Assembly: GCF_003269295.1 (NCBI RefSeq)
Contig: NZ_QLTT01000006.1
Location: 62,001-126,000, forward strand
Length of the DNA: 64,000 nt
Direction: 5' to 3'
Source: Lentzea atacamensis
Lineage (GTDB): Bacteria; Actinomycetota; Actinomycetes; Mycobacteriales; Pseudonocardiaceae
Below are positions 1-8,525 of the stretch, piece after piece. Position numbers and translations under genes: made by a program. The notes below the pieces were generated by a model. The model saw only the letters and a program-made list of their open reading frames with translations. It was not told the origin of the DNA and made no database searches. Each line of letters begins with the position of its first letter. Positions within the stretch are counted from its first letter, which is position 1.

Positions 1-61
1 GGGCGAGCACCACCCGCAGGCCGTTGGGCAACGTGAACCTGTGCAGTTCGGGTGAGGCCAT
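1..61 (-). CDS. M16-family zinc peptidase, N-terminal fragment (runs off window)
   Basis: Only the first 20 codons are present. Read on the minus strand from the ATG at 61 they give MASPELHRFTLPNGLRVVLA. The phrase LPNGLRVVLA is the usual opening of the first domain of M16 (insulinase/processing-peptidase) proteins, ahead of the zinc-binding HxxEH motif, which lies outside the window. The DUF2207 gene upstream ends only 10 bases before this start, so the two may be co-transcribed. The family call rests on this short motif alone. Confidence 0.55.
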   Translation of the reverse strand, partial: MASPELHRFTLPNGLRVVLA

Positions 62-71
62 GTCCGCAAGC

Positions 72-1733
72 CTACGGGTTCGGCGCCCGGAGCGATCGCA
101 GGTGGCCCGCCTGGGCGAGCACACCGTCCAGCGCCCCGAGGAACGCCGGGAAGCTGCGCCGGAAGTCCGTGTTGGTTCCCGAGTTGCCGTACCAATAGAG
201 GTCTTGCTGACCGAACGTGGTGAGCCAGCGCTCGGTCTCGCCGAGCACCACCGCGTACGGCAGGGAACGCGAGAACACCAGCTCGCGGTCGGCCTCGGGG
301 ACGTCGTCCGGGGTCACTCCGTGCAGGTAGCCGCGCAGCCCGCGGACGTGCTCCAGCAGCTCGCTGCCGCGCTTGGTCCGCGCGGGCATCGACCGCGCGC
401 CGAACGCCAGGGCGACACCGCCGACCGCGACCGCGAGGCCGAACAGCGCGTTGCCGATCGTCAGCGCCAGCACGACCGTGGCGGCCACGCCCAGCACCGC
501 GATCACGATGCCGACCCACCAGAAGAGGCTCCGCTCGGCGTCGGGGCGGCGCACGAACCAGCGCTTCTCCACGACGTCCGCGTAGAGCCGGTCGCGGACC
601 AGAGCGAGGTCGATCCGCCGGCCGCGCAGCTCGGACACCGTCACGGCGTCGACACCCTGCGGCAGCAGGGCGTCGTAGACGGCCTTCTCGTACCCGGACA
701 GCGAGTCGTCGGCCGGGTTGCGGCGCACGATCTGCCAGTCGTGGCCCTCGACCTCGGCGATCCACAGGTAGTTGCGGACGGCGAGGTCGATCACCGTGGC
801 CGTCACGTCGACGACGTCCACGTGCTCGTCGACGACCGTGCCGACCTGGCCGGGCAGCACGCCGTCCGGCGAGGCGAACGCAACCCTTCCGCTCTGGTCG
901 CGCACCAGCACGGACACCGCGCCGACCTCGCTCGCGAGCGCCGCCGCGTCCCGGCCGCGCAGGTACCAGAGCAGGCCGACACCGCCGAGCAGCAACACGA
1001 GCAGCCCGCCGAGCGCGGCACCGCTGATCGGGGTCAGCGCGAACGCGGCCGCCAGCCCGGACTGCTCGACCACGACGGCGTTGGGCGGCACGACACCCGC
1101 GGACAGTCCAATCGCGACGTCGACCCGTTCGCCGGCGCCGAGCTTGATCTCCTGCGCGCGCACGCCCTTGCCGTCCGCGAGGTCCGCGCTGGTGCACGGC
1201 TGCGACGAGCCGACGGGTCCCGCGAGGCAGTTGACCGACGTGGGTGAGTCGGGGGCGGAGAACGTGACGGCGACCTTGTCGAGCTCGGTGTCCCAGCCGC
1301 CCGCGACCTGCCAGCGGACCTCCAGCGCGTCGCCGACCGGGGCGACCGCGCCGACGACCGTGTAGGTCAGCGTCGCCTGGCCGCCCTCGAACGTCGTGGA
1401 GAACTGGTCGTCGCCGACGGACGCGCTGCCCTTGCCCTCGACGCGCGCATCGGTGACCTGGTACCGGCGCTCCAGGCCGTTGCCGACCGCGAGTCGCAAG
1501 GGGACGGTCCGCTTGACCGTCTTGCCGTCCGGCACGTGGACGGTCTCGGTGATGGACAGCCTGGAGTCGCGCTCCAGCTTCATCCGGACCTCGGTGCTGA
1601 CGGTCCCTGGAAGCGGCTGCGCGAGCGCGCCAACAGCCGTGCCAGAGGTCATGGCTGTCGTCAGCGCGGCCACGGCGAAGATCGCCGCTCCCCAGTTCTT
1701 CAACACGGCTGCGGACAATAGCGGAGTCCTCAT
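72..1733 (-). CDS. DUF2207 domain membrane protein
   Basis: A 553-residue predicted membrane protein. It has an N-terminal signal-like hydrophobic stretch (about residues 10-35), a long extracytoplasmic beta-rich region beginning with a VSTEVRMKLERDSRLSITET-type segment typical of DUF2207 (PF09972), a transmembrane helix near residue 240, a cytoplasmic segment, then two further hydrophobic helices (about 400-450) and a soluble tail. The function of the family is unknown; it is an envelope protein of many actinobacteria. The ATG at 1733 was chosen because a signal-like sequence follows it directly; the open frame further upstream runs antisense to the neighbouring peptidase gene. It is divergent from the zinc peptidase at 1782, with only 48 bp between them. 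Confidence 0.8.
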   Translation of the reverse strand: MRTPLLSAAVLKNWGAAIFAVAALTTAMTSGTAVGALAQPLPGTVSTEVRMKLERDSRLSITETVHVPDGKTVKRTVPLRLAVGNGLERRYQVTDARVEGKGSASVGDDQFSTTFEGGQATLTYTVVGAVAPVGDALEVRWQVAGGWDTELDKVAVTFSAPDSPTSVNCLAGPVGSSQPCTSADLADGKGVRAQEIKLGAGERVDVAIGLSAGVVPPNAVVVEQSGLAAAFALTPISGAALGGLLVLLLGGVGLLWYLRGRDAAALASEVGAVSVLVRDQSGRVAFASPDGVLPGQVGTVVDEHVDVVDVTATVIDLAVRNYLWIAEVEGHDWQIVRRNPADDSLSGYEKAVYDALLPQGVDAVTVSELRGRRIDLALVRDRLYADVVEKRWFVRRPDAERSLFWWVGIVIAVLGVAATVVLALTIGNALFGLAVAVGGVALAFGARSMPARTKRGSELLEHVRGLRGYLHGVTPDDVPEADRELVFSRSLPYAVVLGETERWLTTFGQQDLYWYGNSGTNTDFRRSFPAFLGALDGVLAQAGHLRSLRAPNP

Positions 1734-1738
1734 ATGCT
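1733..1738 (+). promoter_or_regulatory. Probable -10 box of zinc peptidase gene 1
   Basis: TATGCT lies 44 bases before the start at 1782 and fits the TANNNT -10 pattern. The same CATATGCTC string recurs at the equivalent place before the second paralogue, although sequence between it and the start differs. It overlaps the first base of the divergent DUF2207 start codon. No convincing -35 box was seen. Confidence 0.4.
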
Positions 1739-1781
1739 CTGGCGCACTTTCGAACAGACGCCATCTGGGGGATTTTCGGCG

Positions 1782-3020
1782 ATGACGCAACCACCGCCGC
1801 CGGGCAATTGGCCGCCGCCACGCCCGGTAGGCCCACCGCCCGTGCCCGCACCACGGCAGTACGGGCCGCCGATGCCTCCCCGCCCTGTTCAGGGACCTCC
1901 GCGTCCACCCCAGATGCGTCCGATGGGCCCGCCTCCCGGCCACCGGCCGTTGCCGCCGCCGCGTCCCGTGATGCCGCCGCCTCAACGGATGTGGGGCCCG
2001 CCGCCGTCCGGAGCGCCCGGCGGGTTCGCGCCGCCGCACCCGGTGATGCCTCCGCGCCGCCAGAGCAGCAACGGCCCGATCCTCGCGTTGGTGCTGGGCG
2101 GCGTTGTGGTCCTCGGCCTCGGCGCTGTCGGCGTCTTCGCGGCGACGTTGAACAGCAAGGTGAAGGACGCGGGCTACTCCAACTACACGACGTACAGCCC
2201 GACCTACACCTACACAACTACGGCGGCAGCGACCACCACGACGACGCCGTCCACCCGTACGTCGTCGACGCGGACGTCCTCGACGCCGACGACGCCGCCC
2301 GGCCCGAAGGCGGTCTACAAGCTCGCGGACCACCCGATCTTCGCCACCGGGGTCGGCGCCAACGACTTCCCGTCGTGCCCGCTGCCGAGGATGGAGTACA
2401 ACCCGGCGGGCGAGGAGCGGTTCCTCTCGGCCGCGCTGCCGTGCATCGAGAAGGCGTGGCAGCCGGCGCTGAAGGCGGCCAACCTGCCGTACCAGCCGGT
2501 CGAGCTGCAGGTGTTCACCGGCACCGTGCAGACGCCGTGCGGCTCGCGCCAGGCGAACTCGACCGCGATGTTCTGCCGCGGCGTCATCTACTGGCCCGGC
2601 AACTTCTACGCGAACGAAGGCGGCTCGACGGTCCGTCACCCCGGCGTCTACCTGGGCCAGCTCAGCCACGAGTACGGCCACCACGTCCAGTGGCTGACCG
2701 GCCTGCTGCGCGCCGCCGACCAGGCCCAGTACGACGTCGGCGGCTGGGACACGCCGAAGGGCCTTGAGCTCAACCGCAGGCTGGAACTGCAGGCCACCTG
2801 CATCGGCGGCATGACGCTCGCCCCGTTCTCGCACAAGAACGTCGTGCCGATGGACGTCGTGAACACCGGTCTGCAGGACGCGGGCCAACGCGGCGACTAC
2901 AACCGCACGCCAGACCACGGCAGCGCGCCGAACAACCAGCGCTGGGTGATGCACGGCCACAAGCAGAACGACATCAAGGCCTGCAACACGTGGGCGGCGA
3001 GCCCAGCGGACGTCTCGTGA
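1782..3020 (+). CDS. Membrane-anchored neutral zinc metallopeptidase, paralogue 1
   Basis: A 412-residue protein with a proline-rich cytoplasmic N-terminus (about residues 1-95, PPPPGNWPPPRP-type), one transmembrane helix (about 100-125), a Thr/Ser-rich linker (about 140-175) and an extracytoplasmic peptidase domain. That domain carries HEYGHH (HExxH) at about residue 295, followed by a helix with RRLELQATC. This is the layout of the neutral zinc metallopeptidase family PF04228 (YpfJ-like), where the second motif is normally ELQADC and supplies the third zinc ligand. Here the Asp is Thr. The start at 1782 is preceded by a GGGGGA ribosome-binding site. It is the first of three tandem paralogues. 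Substrate unknown. Confidence 0.8.
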   Translation: MTQPPPPGNWPPPRPVGPPPVPAPRQYGPPMPPRPVQGPPRPPQMRPMGPPPGHRPLPPPRPVMPPPQRMWGPPPSGAPGGFAPPHPVMPPRRQSSNGPILALVLGGVVVLGLGAVGVFAATLNSKVKDAGYSNYTTYSPTYTYTTTAAATTTTTPSTRTSSTRTSSTPTTPPGPKAVYKLADHPIFATGVGANDFPSCPLPRMEYNPAGEERFLSAALPCIEKAWQPALKAANLPYQPVELQVFTGTVQTPCGSRQANSTAMFCRGVIYWPGNFYANEGGSTVRHPGVYLGQLSHEYGHHVQWLTGLLRAADQAQYDVGGWDTPKGLELNRRLELQATCIGGMTLAPFSHKNVVPMDVVNTGLQDAGQRGDYNRTPDHGSAPNNQRWVMHGHKQNDIKACNTWAASPADVS

Positions 3021-3101
3021 ACCGATCCTCCGGCCCGTGCGTCACAAGGACGTGGACGGGACGCGTTAGCCCGGTCGGGGGACGCACGAAGACAGTCCGC
3101 A

Positions 3102-3107
3102 TATGCT
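3102..3107 (+). promoter_or_regulatory. Probable -10 box of zinc peptidase gene 2
   Basis: TATGCT in the string CATATGCTC, 41 bases before the start at 3148. The same string precedes paralogue 1 at nearly the same distance, so the duplication seems to have included the promoter. Confidence 0.4.
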
Positions 3108-3147
3108 CGTACCCGACCCAGGCTCACCAATGGGGGGACCTCAGGCG

Positions 3148-4383
3148 ATGACGCAACCACCGCCGCCGGGCAACTGGCCGCCGCCACGCCCGGTCGGCCC
3201 TCCGCCGATGCCCGCACCTCTCGGGCAGCGTCCGCCCCAAGGCCCACCACCTCCCTATGGCATGCCGCCACAGGGAAATCCGCCACAGGGCCCGCCGCCC
3301 ACCTACGGTCGGTACGGCGCTCCGCCGCCGCCACCGGGCCCGGTCATGCCACCCCCGCAACCGTCGTGGGGCGGCTACCAGCCCGGTTACGCGCCGTACC
3401 CGACGATGCCGCCCCCAAAGAAGAGCAACGGCCCGATCGTGGCGCTGATCCTCGGCGGCGTCGTGGTCCTCGGCCTGGGCGCCGTGGGCGTCTTCGCGGC
3501 GACCCTGAACAACAAGGTGCAGGACGCGGGCTTCTCGAACTACACGACGTACAGCCCGACCATCAGCTACACGACCACCACCGACGCCACGACCACGACA
3601 ACCACCCCGTCGCGCCCGTCGGCCTCCCGCGCCCCGTCGACCTCAACGGCCCCGGCAGGCCCGAAGGCCGTCTACGCCCTCGCCGACCACCCGTTCCTGA
3701 AGGGCAACTTCGGCGCGAACACGATCTCCGGCTGCGCCCTCCCGGCGATGGACTACTCCCCTGCGGGCCAGGACCGCTTCCTGCGCGCCGCCCTCCCGTG
3801 CATCGAAAGCATGTGGAAGCCGGCCCTGCAGGCCGCCAACCTCCCGTACCAGCCGGTGGAACTGCACGTGGTCACCGAAACGATGCAGTACCCGTGCGGC
3901 ACCGTCCGCCCCGACTCCACGGCGCGCTACTGCCAGGGCGGCATCTACTGGACGGCCAACGCCTACGCCGCCGAACGCAACCCGAACAACCCGAACCACC
4001 CCGGCAAGTACCTGGGCCAGCTGGCCCACGAGTACGGCCACCACATCCAATGGCTCACCGGGATGCTCAAAGCCTCGGACCGCGCGCAGTACGACGCGGG
4101 CGGGTGGGATACTCCAAAGGGACTTGATCTGAACCGCCGGATGGAGCTGCAGGCCACCTGCTTCGGCGGCATGACCCTGGCCCCGCTCTCGCACGGCGCA
4201 GTACCGATGGACGTGATCCGGGTGGGCCTGTCCGACGCAGGCAACCGAGGCGACTACGACATCTACCCGACGAAGGACCACGGCACACCGCAGAACAACG
4301 CGAGCTGGGTGGACAGGGGCTACCGCACCAACAAGGCCTCCGAGTGCAACACCTGGGCCGCCGACGCAGGCTCAGTCTCCTAG
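3148..4383 (+). CDS. Membrane-anchored neutral zinc metallopeptidase, paralogue 2
   Basis: A 411-residue close paralogue of the preceding gene, with the same order of parts: proline-rich N-terminus, one transmembrane helix (GALILGGVVVLGLGA-type, about residues 95-120), Thr/Ser linker, and a peptidase domain with HEYGHH near residue 295 and RRMELQATC after it. The first codons are nearly identical at the DNA level to those of paralogue 1, which points to a fairly recent duplication of at least the 5' part. The start at 3148 (MTQPPPP) is supported by alignment with paralogue 1 and by a GGGGGGA sequence upstream. The family is PF04228; the substrate is unknown. Confidence 0.8.
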   Translation: MTQPPPPGNWPPPRPVGPPPMPAPLGQRPPQGPPPPYGMPPQGNPPQGPPPTYGRYGAPPPPPGPVMPPPQPSWGGYQPGYAPYPTMPPPKKSNGPIVALILGGVVVLGLGAVGVFAATLNNKVQDAGFSNYTTYSPTISYTTTTDATTTTTTPSRPSASRAPSTSTAPAGPKAVYALADHPFLKGNFGANTISGCALPAMDYSPAGQDRFLRAALPCIESMWKPALQAANLPYQPVELHVVTETMQYPCGTVRPDSTARYCQGGIYWTANAYAAERNPNNPNHPGKYLGQLAHEYGHHIQWLTGMLKASDRAQYDAGGWDTPKGLDLNRRMELQATCFGGMTLAPLSHGAVPMDVIRVGLSDAGNRGDYDIYPTKDHGTPQNNASWVDRGYRTNKASECNTWAADAGSVS

Positions 4384-4400
4384 ACCCGGAAGGGGCAAAC

Positions 4401-5297
4401 GTGACCCAACCAGCCAAGAACAACCCGGTAGTGCTCGGGTCCGTCTTCGTGCTGGTGGTCGCCTTCGTCCTCGGAATCGGTCAACTGAGCCGCCCCAGAC
4501 TGGTGACGGGCCACCCCTTGGCGGGTTCCCGCCCGGCCCCGTCCCCGTCCACCACGGAACCGTCCACCCCGGTGCGCCCCCGCGCGGTCTACCGCCTGGC
4601 GGACCACCCGTTCCTGGTGACTCCGGCCTCGCTCCCCCAGGTGACCTGCCATCTCCCGGTCTTCGGCCTCTCCGACCAACAGCTGGCGGCCTACTACGCC
4701 GCGGGCGTCGAATGCCTGGACAACGCCTGGGGCCCGCTCCTGACGTCGGCAAACCTCCCGTTCGAAAAGCCCACCCTGGACGCCTCCCCGGAGCTGAAGG
4801 ACGGCCCGTGCGGCGCCGCCCCGGAATCCGACCACGCCGTCGCCTACTACTGCGGCCGCAACCGCACCATCTACATGCCCACGGCCCGCCTGCGCGACAA
4901 CGGCGGCGGCGACGCCCCGGCAACCCACCTGGCCACCCTCTCCCACGAGTACGGCCACCACGTTCAAGCGCTCTCGGGCCTGCTGCGCGCCGCCGACCTG
5001 AAAATCACCGACGCGGGCGAGAAGACCCCGGCGGGCCTGGAAATGTCCCGCCGGCTCGAACTCCAGGCCAACTGCTTCGCGGGCATGTTCCTGACCAGCG
5101 TCTCCGGCAAGGGCTCCATCCCCGCCAGCCTCGCCAGGCAGGCGCAGGAGGACTTCAAGTACGCCATCGAGGAAAAGCCGGAGAACAACGCCCACGGCTC
5201 AGCGGCCAACCAGGCCCAATGGGCCACCACAGGCTTCAAGTCGAACTCCACGGCCGCCTGCAACACCTTCGCCGCCCCCGCAGCCCAAGTCGCCTAA
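4401..5297 (+). CDS. Membrane-anchored neutral zinc metallopeptidase, paralogue 3 (short form)
   Basis: A 298-residue diverged third copy. The proline-rich N-terminus is gone; the GTG start (MTQPAKN) leads almost directly into the transmembrane helix (about residues 9-28), then a short Ser/Pro/Thr linker and a peptidase domain with HEYGHH and RRLELQANC. The GTG at 4401 has GGAAGGGG about 7 bases upstream and keeps the MTQP opening shared with the paralogues. It starts 17 bases after paralogue 2, so the two are probably co-transcribed. Its stop codon overlaps the convergent gene by 4 bases. Confidence 0.78.
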   Translation: MTQPAKNNPVVLGSVFVLVVAFVLGIGQLSRPRLVTGHPLAGSRPAPSPSTTEPSTPVRPRAVYRLADHPFLVTPASLPQVTCHLPVFGLSDQQLAAYYAAGVECLDNAWGPLLTSANLPFEKPTLDASPELKDGPCGAAPESDHAVAYYCGRNRTIYMPTARLRDNGGGDAPATHLATLSHEYGHHVQALSGLLRAADLKITDAGEKTPAGLEMSRRLELQANCFAGMFLTSVSGKGSIPASLARQAQEDFKYAIEEKPENNAHGSAANQAQWATTGFKSNSTAACNTFAAPAAQVA

Positions 5298-5773
5298 CGC
5301 AGCCGAGCCCGCTCGTCCACCAGCCGAGTGGGCTTCCCGAGGAACACCTTCAGGTCCGCAACGCCGCCGTACGCCAGGTTGAGCGTGGTCATCTCGTAGT
5401 TCCACCCACCGTCACGCGGCCGCACCCACCGGTGGTTGAGCTGCCACCGAACCCACTCCCCACGCTGCAACCGCACAGGCGAAGGCCGGGCCCACCGACG
5501 AGGCGCGGCCAGCATGACATCCTGCAACTGCACCGCCAGGATCCCGTCCTCCTCCCGGAGGCCGAGCCGCATCCGGTCGATCGAGGAGCTCTCCTCGGAC
5601 CACACGGGCTCGTAGTCTTCCCACTCCCGCTGAAACACCTCGTGCACAGCAGCCTTGGTGTGCGGCAACGCAAACGCCACAGGCAGCGAGTTCCGCAGAC
5701 CGGCCGAAACCCCACCCCGTGAGGCCTTGGTCCACTCAGTCCGCACCCACTGCACAACAACGTCAACGTCCAT
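5294..5773 (-). CDS. Hypothetical protein, 159 aa
   Basis: I do not recognise a family. The product is soluble, with no signal peptide or membrane helix, rich in Trp and Arg, and has a central run of alternating polar and hydrophobic residues that suggests a small alpha/beta fold. It converges on zinc peptidase 3, overlapping its stop by 4 bases. It lies 120 bases upstream of, and in the same direction as, the sensor kinase gene that ends at 5893. Codons use more T and G in third position than most neighbours. It is an intact open frame with a plausible ATG at 5773. Confidence 0.55.
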   Translation of the reverse strand: MDVDVVVQWVRTEWTKASRGGVSAGLRNSLPVAFALPHTKAAVHEVFQREWEDYEPVWSEESSSIDRMRLGLREEDGILAVQLQDVMLAAPRRWARPSPVRLQRGEWVRWQLNHRWVRPRDGGWNYEMTTLNLAYGGVADLKVFLGKPTRLVDERARLR

Positions 5774-5892
5774 CTCTAAAGGGAACCAAACCCCGCAAAG
5801 CGAAGCGACTGGTTAACCCCAGAGGACGGAGCCGAAAAGACCAATGCGGCCTACCCCCACGCATCGCAACCACCTGCGCAACCGGGAACGAC

Positions 5893-7167
5893 CTACGAAA
5901 CCGGCGCGCCCCCAGAAATCACCCCAGGCAGAACAACCCGAAACACCGCCCCAGAATCCGAAGGCTCACAGGTCAACTCCCCACCATGAGCCAGAACGAC
6001 CCCACGAGCGATGGCAAGCCCCAACCCAGACCCCCCGGACCGCCGATCCCGAGCATCATCCAACCGAACCAGCCGGTCAAAAATCCGCTCCCGCTCAGAC
6101 TCCGGCACCCCAGGCCCATCATCAGAAACGGTGAACCCAGAAGAATCCACGGAAATCCGAACCGACCCCTGAGGCCCAGTGGCCTGCCGAGCGTTGTCCA
6201 CCAGGTTGGCCAACACCTGAGCCAACCTCTGCCCGTCCCCGACCACAACCGCCGATTCCCCAAAAGCGGCAATGTCAAAATCAGGGGCCACAAACCGAGT
6301 CCGAGCCACCTCAGCCTCAGCCAGCCCCATCAGGTCCACGCTCTCCCGCTGCATCTCGTACCCGGCATCCAACTGGGCCAGCGCAAGCAGGTCATCCACC
6401 AGCCGCCCAGCCCGCCGAGCCTCCCTCACCAGCAGGAACGACATCTGATCCCGATCAGGAGAGTCGACCGGCGCCTGCACCAGAGCCTCAGCCACGGCCT
6501 GCACCCCGGTGATCGGCGTACGCAGCTCATGAGCAGCATCAGCGACAAACCGCCGAGTCCGCTGCTCCGACCCCTCCAACGAATCCAGCATCCCGTCAAA
6601 AGCGGCAGCGGTCCGCCCCAGCTCGGTGTCCGTCCGAGAGGGATTCAACCGCCCACCCCGATGCCCAGCGGCAATGGCCTGAGCCAGCGAGGTCATGGCG
6701 TCCAACGGCGCCAACGCCCGCCGAACAACCCAAATCATCAGAACCCCGGTGACCACGATGGCCCCGAGCCCCAACAAGATCAACAGCTTCCGCAACCGGA
6801 CCTGAGCCTGCGAAATGGCCTCGGTGTCAGCGTAGAACGTGAACTTGGCCCCGCCGATGACCCGGTTCTTGCGCTGAACCGATCCCCCGTCCGGAGCCTC
6901 CCCGAACCGAGCACCGTTACCCAGCTCCACGGTGACGTGAATGTTCCGCTTGCTCAGCTGCCGAACCACGTCCCGAGGCGCCGCCCCGCGCATCATCTGC
7001 GCGACGGCCCGGTTCTCGGCATCCCGCAGAACGACATCGACGTCCCGGTTCGAAAGCCCCTGGAACGTCCGGTCCACCGAGATCACCAGCGCCACCAGCA
7101 CCAGGAACAGCACCAGCAGCACCGAAACAGCGACCCGTCGCCGCAGCGACACCGTGCGAAGGTTCAT
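5893..7167 (-). CDS. Sensor histidine kinase (HAMP, HisKA, HATPase)
   Basis: A 424-residue two-component sensor. A transmembrane helix (about residues 10-30), a short extracytoplasmic sensing loop of about 110 residues and a second helix (about 135-157) are followed by HAMP, then the H-box AAHELRTPITGVQ with the phospho-accepting His near residue 248. The ATPase domain has the N-box NLVDNARQATG, DDGPGVPE and GGSGLGLAIARG. It autophosphorylates and passes phosphate to the regulator encoded just upstream, whose stop overlaps its ATG by 4 bases (ATGA). The signal is unknown. The 3' two-thirds of the gene has an unusual wobble pattern (many GCT, GGG, GAT codons). Confidence 0.9.
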   Translation of the reverse strand: MNLRTVSLRRRVAVSVLLVLFLVLVALVISVDRTFQGLSNRDVDVVLRDAENRAVAQMMRGAAPRDVVRQLSKRNIHVTVELGNGARFGEAPDGGSVQRKNRVIGGAKFTFYADTEAISQAQVRLRKLLILLGLGAIVVTGVLMIWVVRRALAPLDAMTSLAQAIAAGHRGGRLNPSRTDTELGRTAAAFDGMLDSLEGSEQRTRRFVADAAHELRTPITGVQAVAEALVQAPVDSPDRDQMSFLLVREARRAGRLVDDLLALAQLDAGYEMQRESVDLMGLAEAEVARTRFVAPDFDIAAFGESAVVVGDGQRLAQVLANLVDNARQATGPQGSVRISVDSSGFTVSDDGPGVPESERERIFDRLVRLDDARDRRSGGSGLGLAIARGVVLAHGGELTCEPSDSGAVFRVVLPGVISGGAPVS

Positions 7168-7832
7168 TCGTCAGCCCGCAACACGTACCCCAACCCGCGC
7201 ACGGTGTGCACCAACCGGGGCCCGTGCTCCTCCAGCTTCCGCCGCACCGCGCTGATGTGGACCTCGACGAGGTTCGGGTCGTAGTCCTCGTACCCCCACA
7301 CAGCGGTGAGAATCTGCGTCTTGGACACCACACGCCCACGCTGAGCCGCCAGGTACACCAGCAACCGCAGCTCGGTGGCCGTCAGCTCGATGGCCTGATC
7401 GGCCCGCATGACGACGCCGGCGTCCGCGTCCACCACCAGGTCCCCGACCTGGACCGTCGTGGGCGTCCGCCCGAGCCGGCGCAACACCGCGGACACCCGC
7501 GCCACCAGCTCAGCCAGCACGAACGGCTTGCCCACGTAGTCGTCGGCCCCGCCGGACAGCCCGCGCAACCGGTCGGGCACCCCGTCCCGCGCGGTCAGCA
7601 TGACCACCCCGGCCCCGGAAGACCGGCGGATCACCTCCAGCAGCTGGAAGCCGTCCCTGCCGGGCAGCATCACGTCGAGCACGACCAGATCGGGCCGGAA
7701 GCGACCGAGATCGGTCTCCAGCTGACGCCCGTCCAGCCGGTGCTGCACCTCGTACCCGGACTCGCGCAACGCGGACGACACCGCGGCGCCGATCGCCTCG
7801 GCGTCCTCGATCACCAACACCCTGGCGGACAC
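7164..7832 (-). CDS. OmpR/PhoB-family response regulator
   Basis: A 222-residue regulator. The receiver domain (about residues 1-120) has the acidic pair IEDAE, the phospho-acceptor Asp in VVLDVMLPGRDG (about residue 51), the Thr of VMLTARD and the Lys of GKPF. A winged-helix Trans_reg_C DNA-binding domain follows (about 125-220, ending TVRGLGYVLR). It is encoded ahead of its kinase with a 4-base overlap. It is divergent from the exported DUF5666 gene across an 80-bp region that holds an inverted repeat, so autoregulation and control of that gene are likely. Confidence 0.92.
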   Translation of the reverse strand: MSARVLVIEDAEAIGAAVSSALRESGYEVQHRLDGRQLETDLGRFRPDLVVLDVMLPGRDGFQLLEVIRRSSGAGVVMLTARDGVPDRLRGLSGGADDYVGKPFVLAELVARVSAVLRRLGRTPTTVQVGDLVVDADAGVVMRADQAIELTATELRLLVYLAAQRGRVVSKTQILTAVWGYEDYDPNLVEVHISAVRRKLEEHGPRLVHTVRGLGYVLRADE

Positions 7833-7883
7833 CTCACCATTCTGCTGATCATCCGGACTTCGGGCGACTTGCCTTCAGCTCAC

Positions 7884-7909
7884 GCTCAGAATGCGCGCGC
7901 ACTCTGAGC
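7884..7909. promoter_or_regulatory. Inverted repeat between response regulator and DUF5666 gene
   Basis: GCTCAGA (7884-7890) and TCTGAGC (7903-7909) form a perfect 7-bp inverted repeat with 12 bases between the arms. Further TCAGC/CTCAC sequences occur just before it. It ends three bases before the DUF5666 start codon. The position suggests an operator for the neighbouring OmpR-type regulator, but this is inference. Confidence 0.4.
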
Positions 7910-7912
7910 CAC

Positions 7913-8482
7913 ATGTCGAAGAAATCTGCGTGGGCCGGCGCCATCGTCGCGGCCGCCGGACTCACCGTCGGCGGCATCGCGGTCGCGGCAGCGGCCGACA
8001 ACCCCGACGGCCCGCCCGCGGCGTTCGCGGAACGCCACCCCGGCGGTCCCGGCAAGCCCGGCCGCCCGGACAAGGTGAAGCTGAAGGACAGCACTCTCGT
8101 CGTCGGACGGGTGAAGTCCGTCGAGTCCGGCAAACTCACGATCACCAAGGACGACGGCAGCGACGTGTCGTTGACCACTGACGGCTCCACGAAACTGCGC
8201 GGCGGCGACCTCAACGGGCTCAAGGCCGACCAGCGCGTGACCGTGCGCGTGAAGGACGGCAAGGCGCTGAACGTGGCGCTGGCCAAGGCCCACGAGCAGG
8301 GCACGATCAAGGACGTCAACGGCAACAACGCCACGTTGATCCAGCTCGACGGCCTGCAGACGCCGCTGGACCTGTCCGCGGTCAGCGAGAAGCCGAAGAA
8401 CGGCGACCTCGTCGCGGTGACCGGAACGGTGTCCGACGGCAAGACGGTCAAGGTCGAGCAGCTGCGTCAGCTGCCGAAGTAA
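7913..8482 (+). CDS. Exported DUF5666-type protein
   Basis: A 189-residue protein with an N-terminal signal peptide (MSKKSAWAGAIVAAAGLTVG, cleavage near AAAADN) and a Pro/Gly-rich linker. Two repeats of a small beta domain follow, in which phrases such as VVGRVKSVESGKLTITKDDG and TVRVKDGKALNV recur. This matches DUF5666, an OB-fold-like extracytoplasmic domain often encoded beside two-component systems. It is divergent from the response regulator and probably belongs to its regulon. Biochemical role unknown. Confidence 0.72.
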   Translation: MSKKSAWAGAIVAAAGLTVGGIAVAAAADNPDGPPAAFAERHPGGPGKPGRPDKVKLKDSTLVVGRVKSVESGKLTITKDDGSDVSLTTDGSTKLRGGDLNGLKADQRVTVRVKDGKALNVALAKAHEQGTIKDVNGNNATLIQLDGLQTPLDLSAVSEKPKNGDLVAVTGTVSDGKTVKVEQLRQLPK

Positions 8483-8525
8483 ACCTGGGCTCCACGCGGG
8501 CCGCCGCGTCTGCGAACATCGCAGT

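Noticed and set aside
24..1247. 407-residue open frame on the plus strand
   Set aside because: It is antisense to the DUF2207 gene and rich in Arg, His and Pro, as expected from reading the wrong strand of high-GC DNA.
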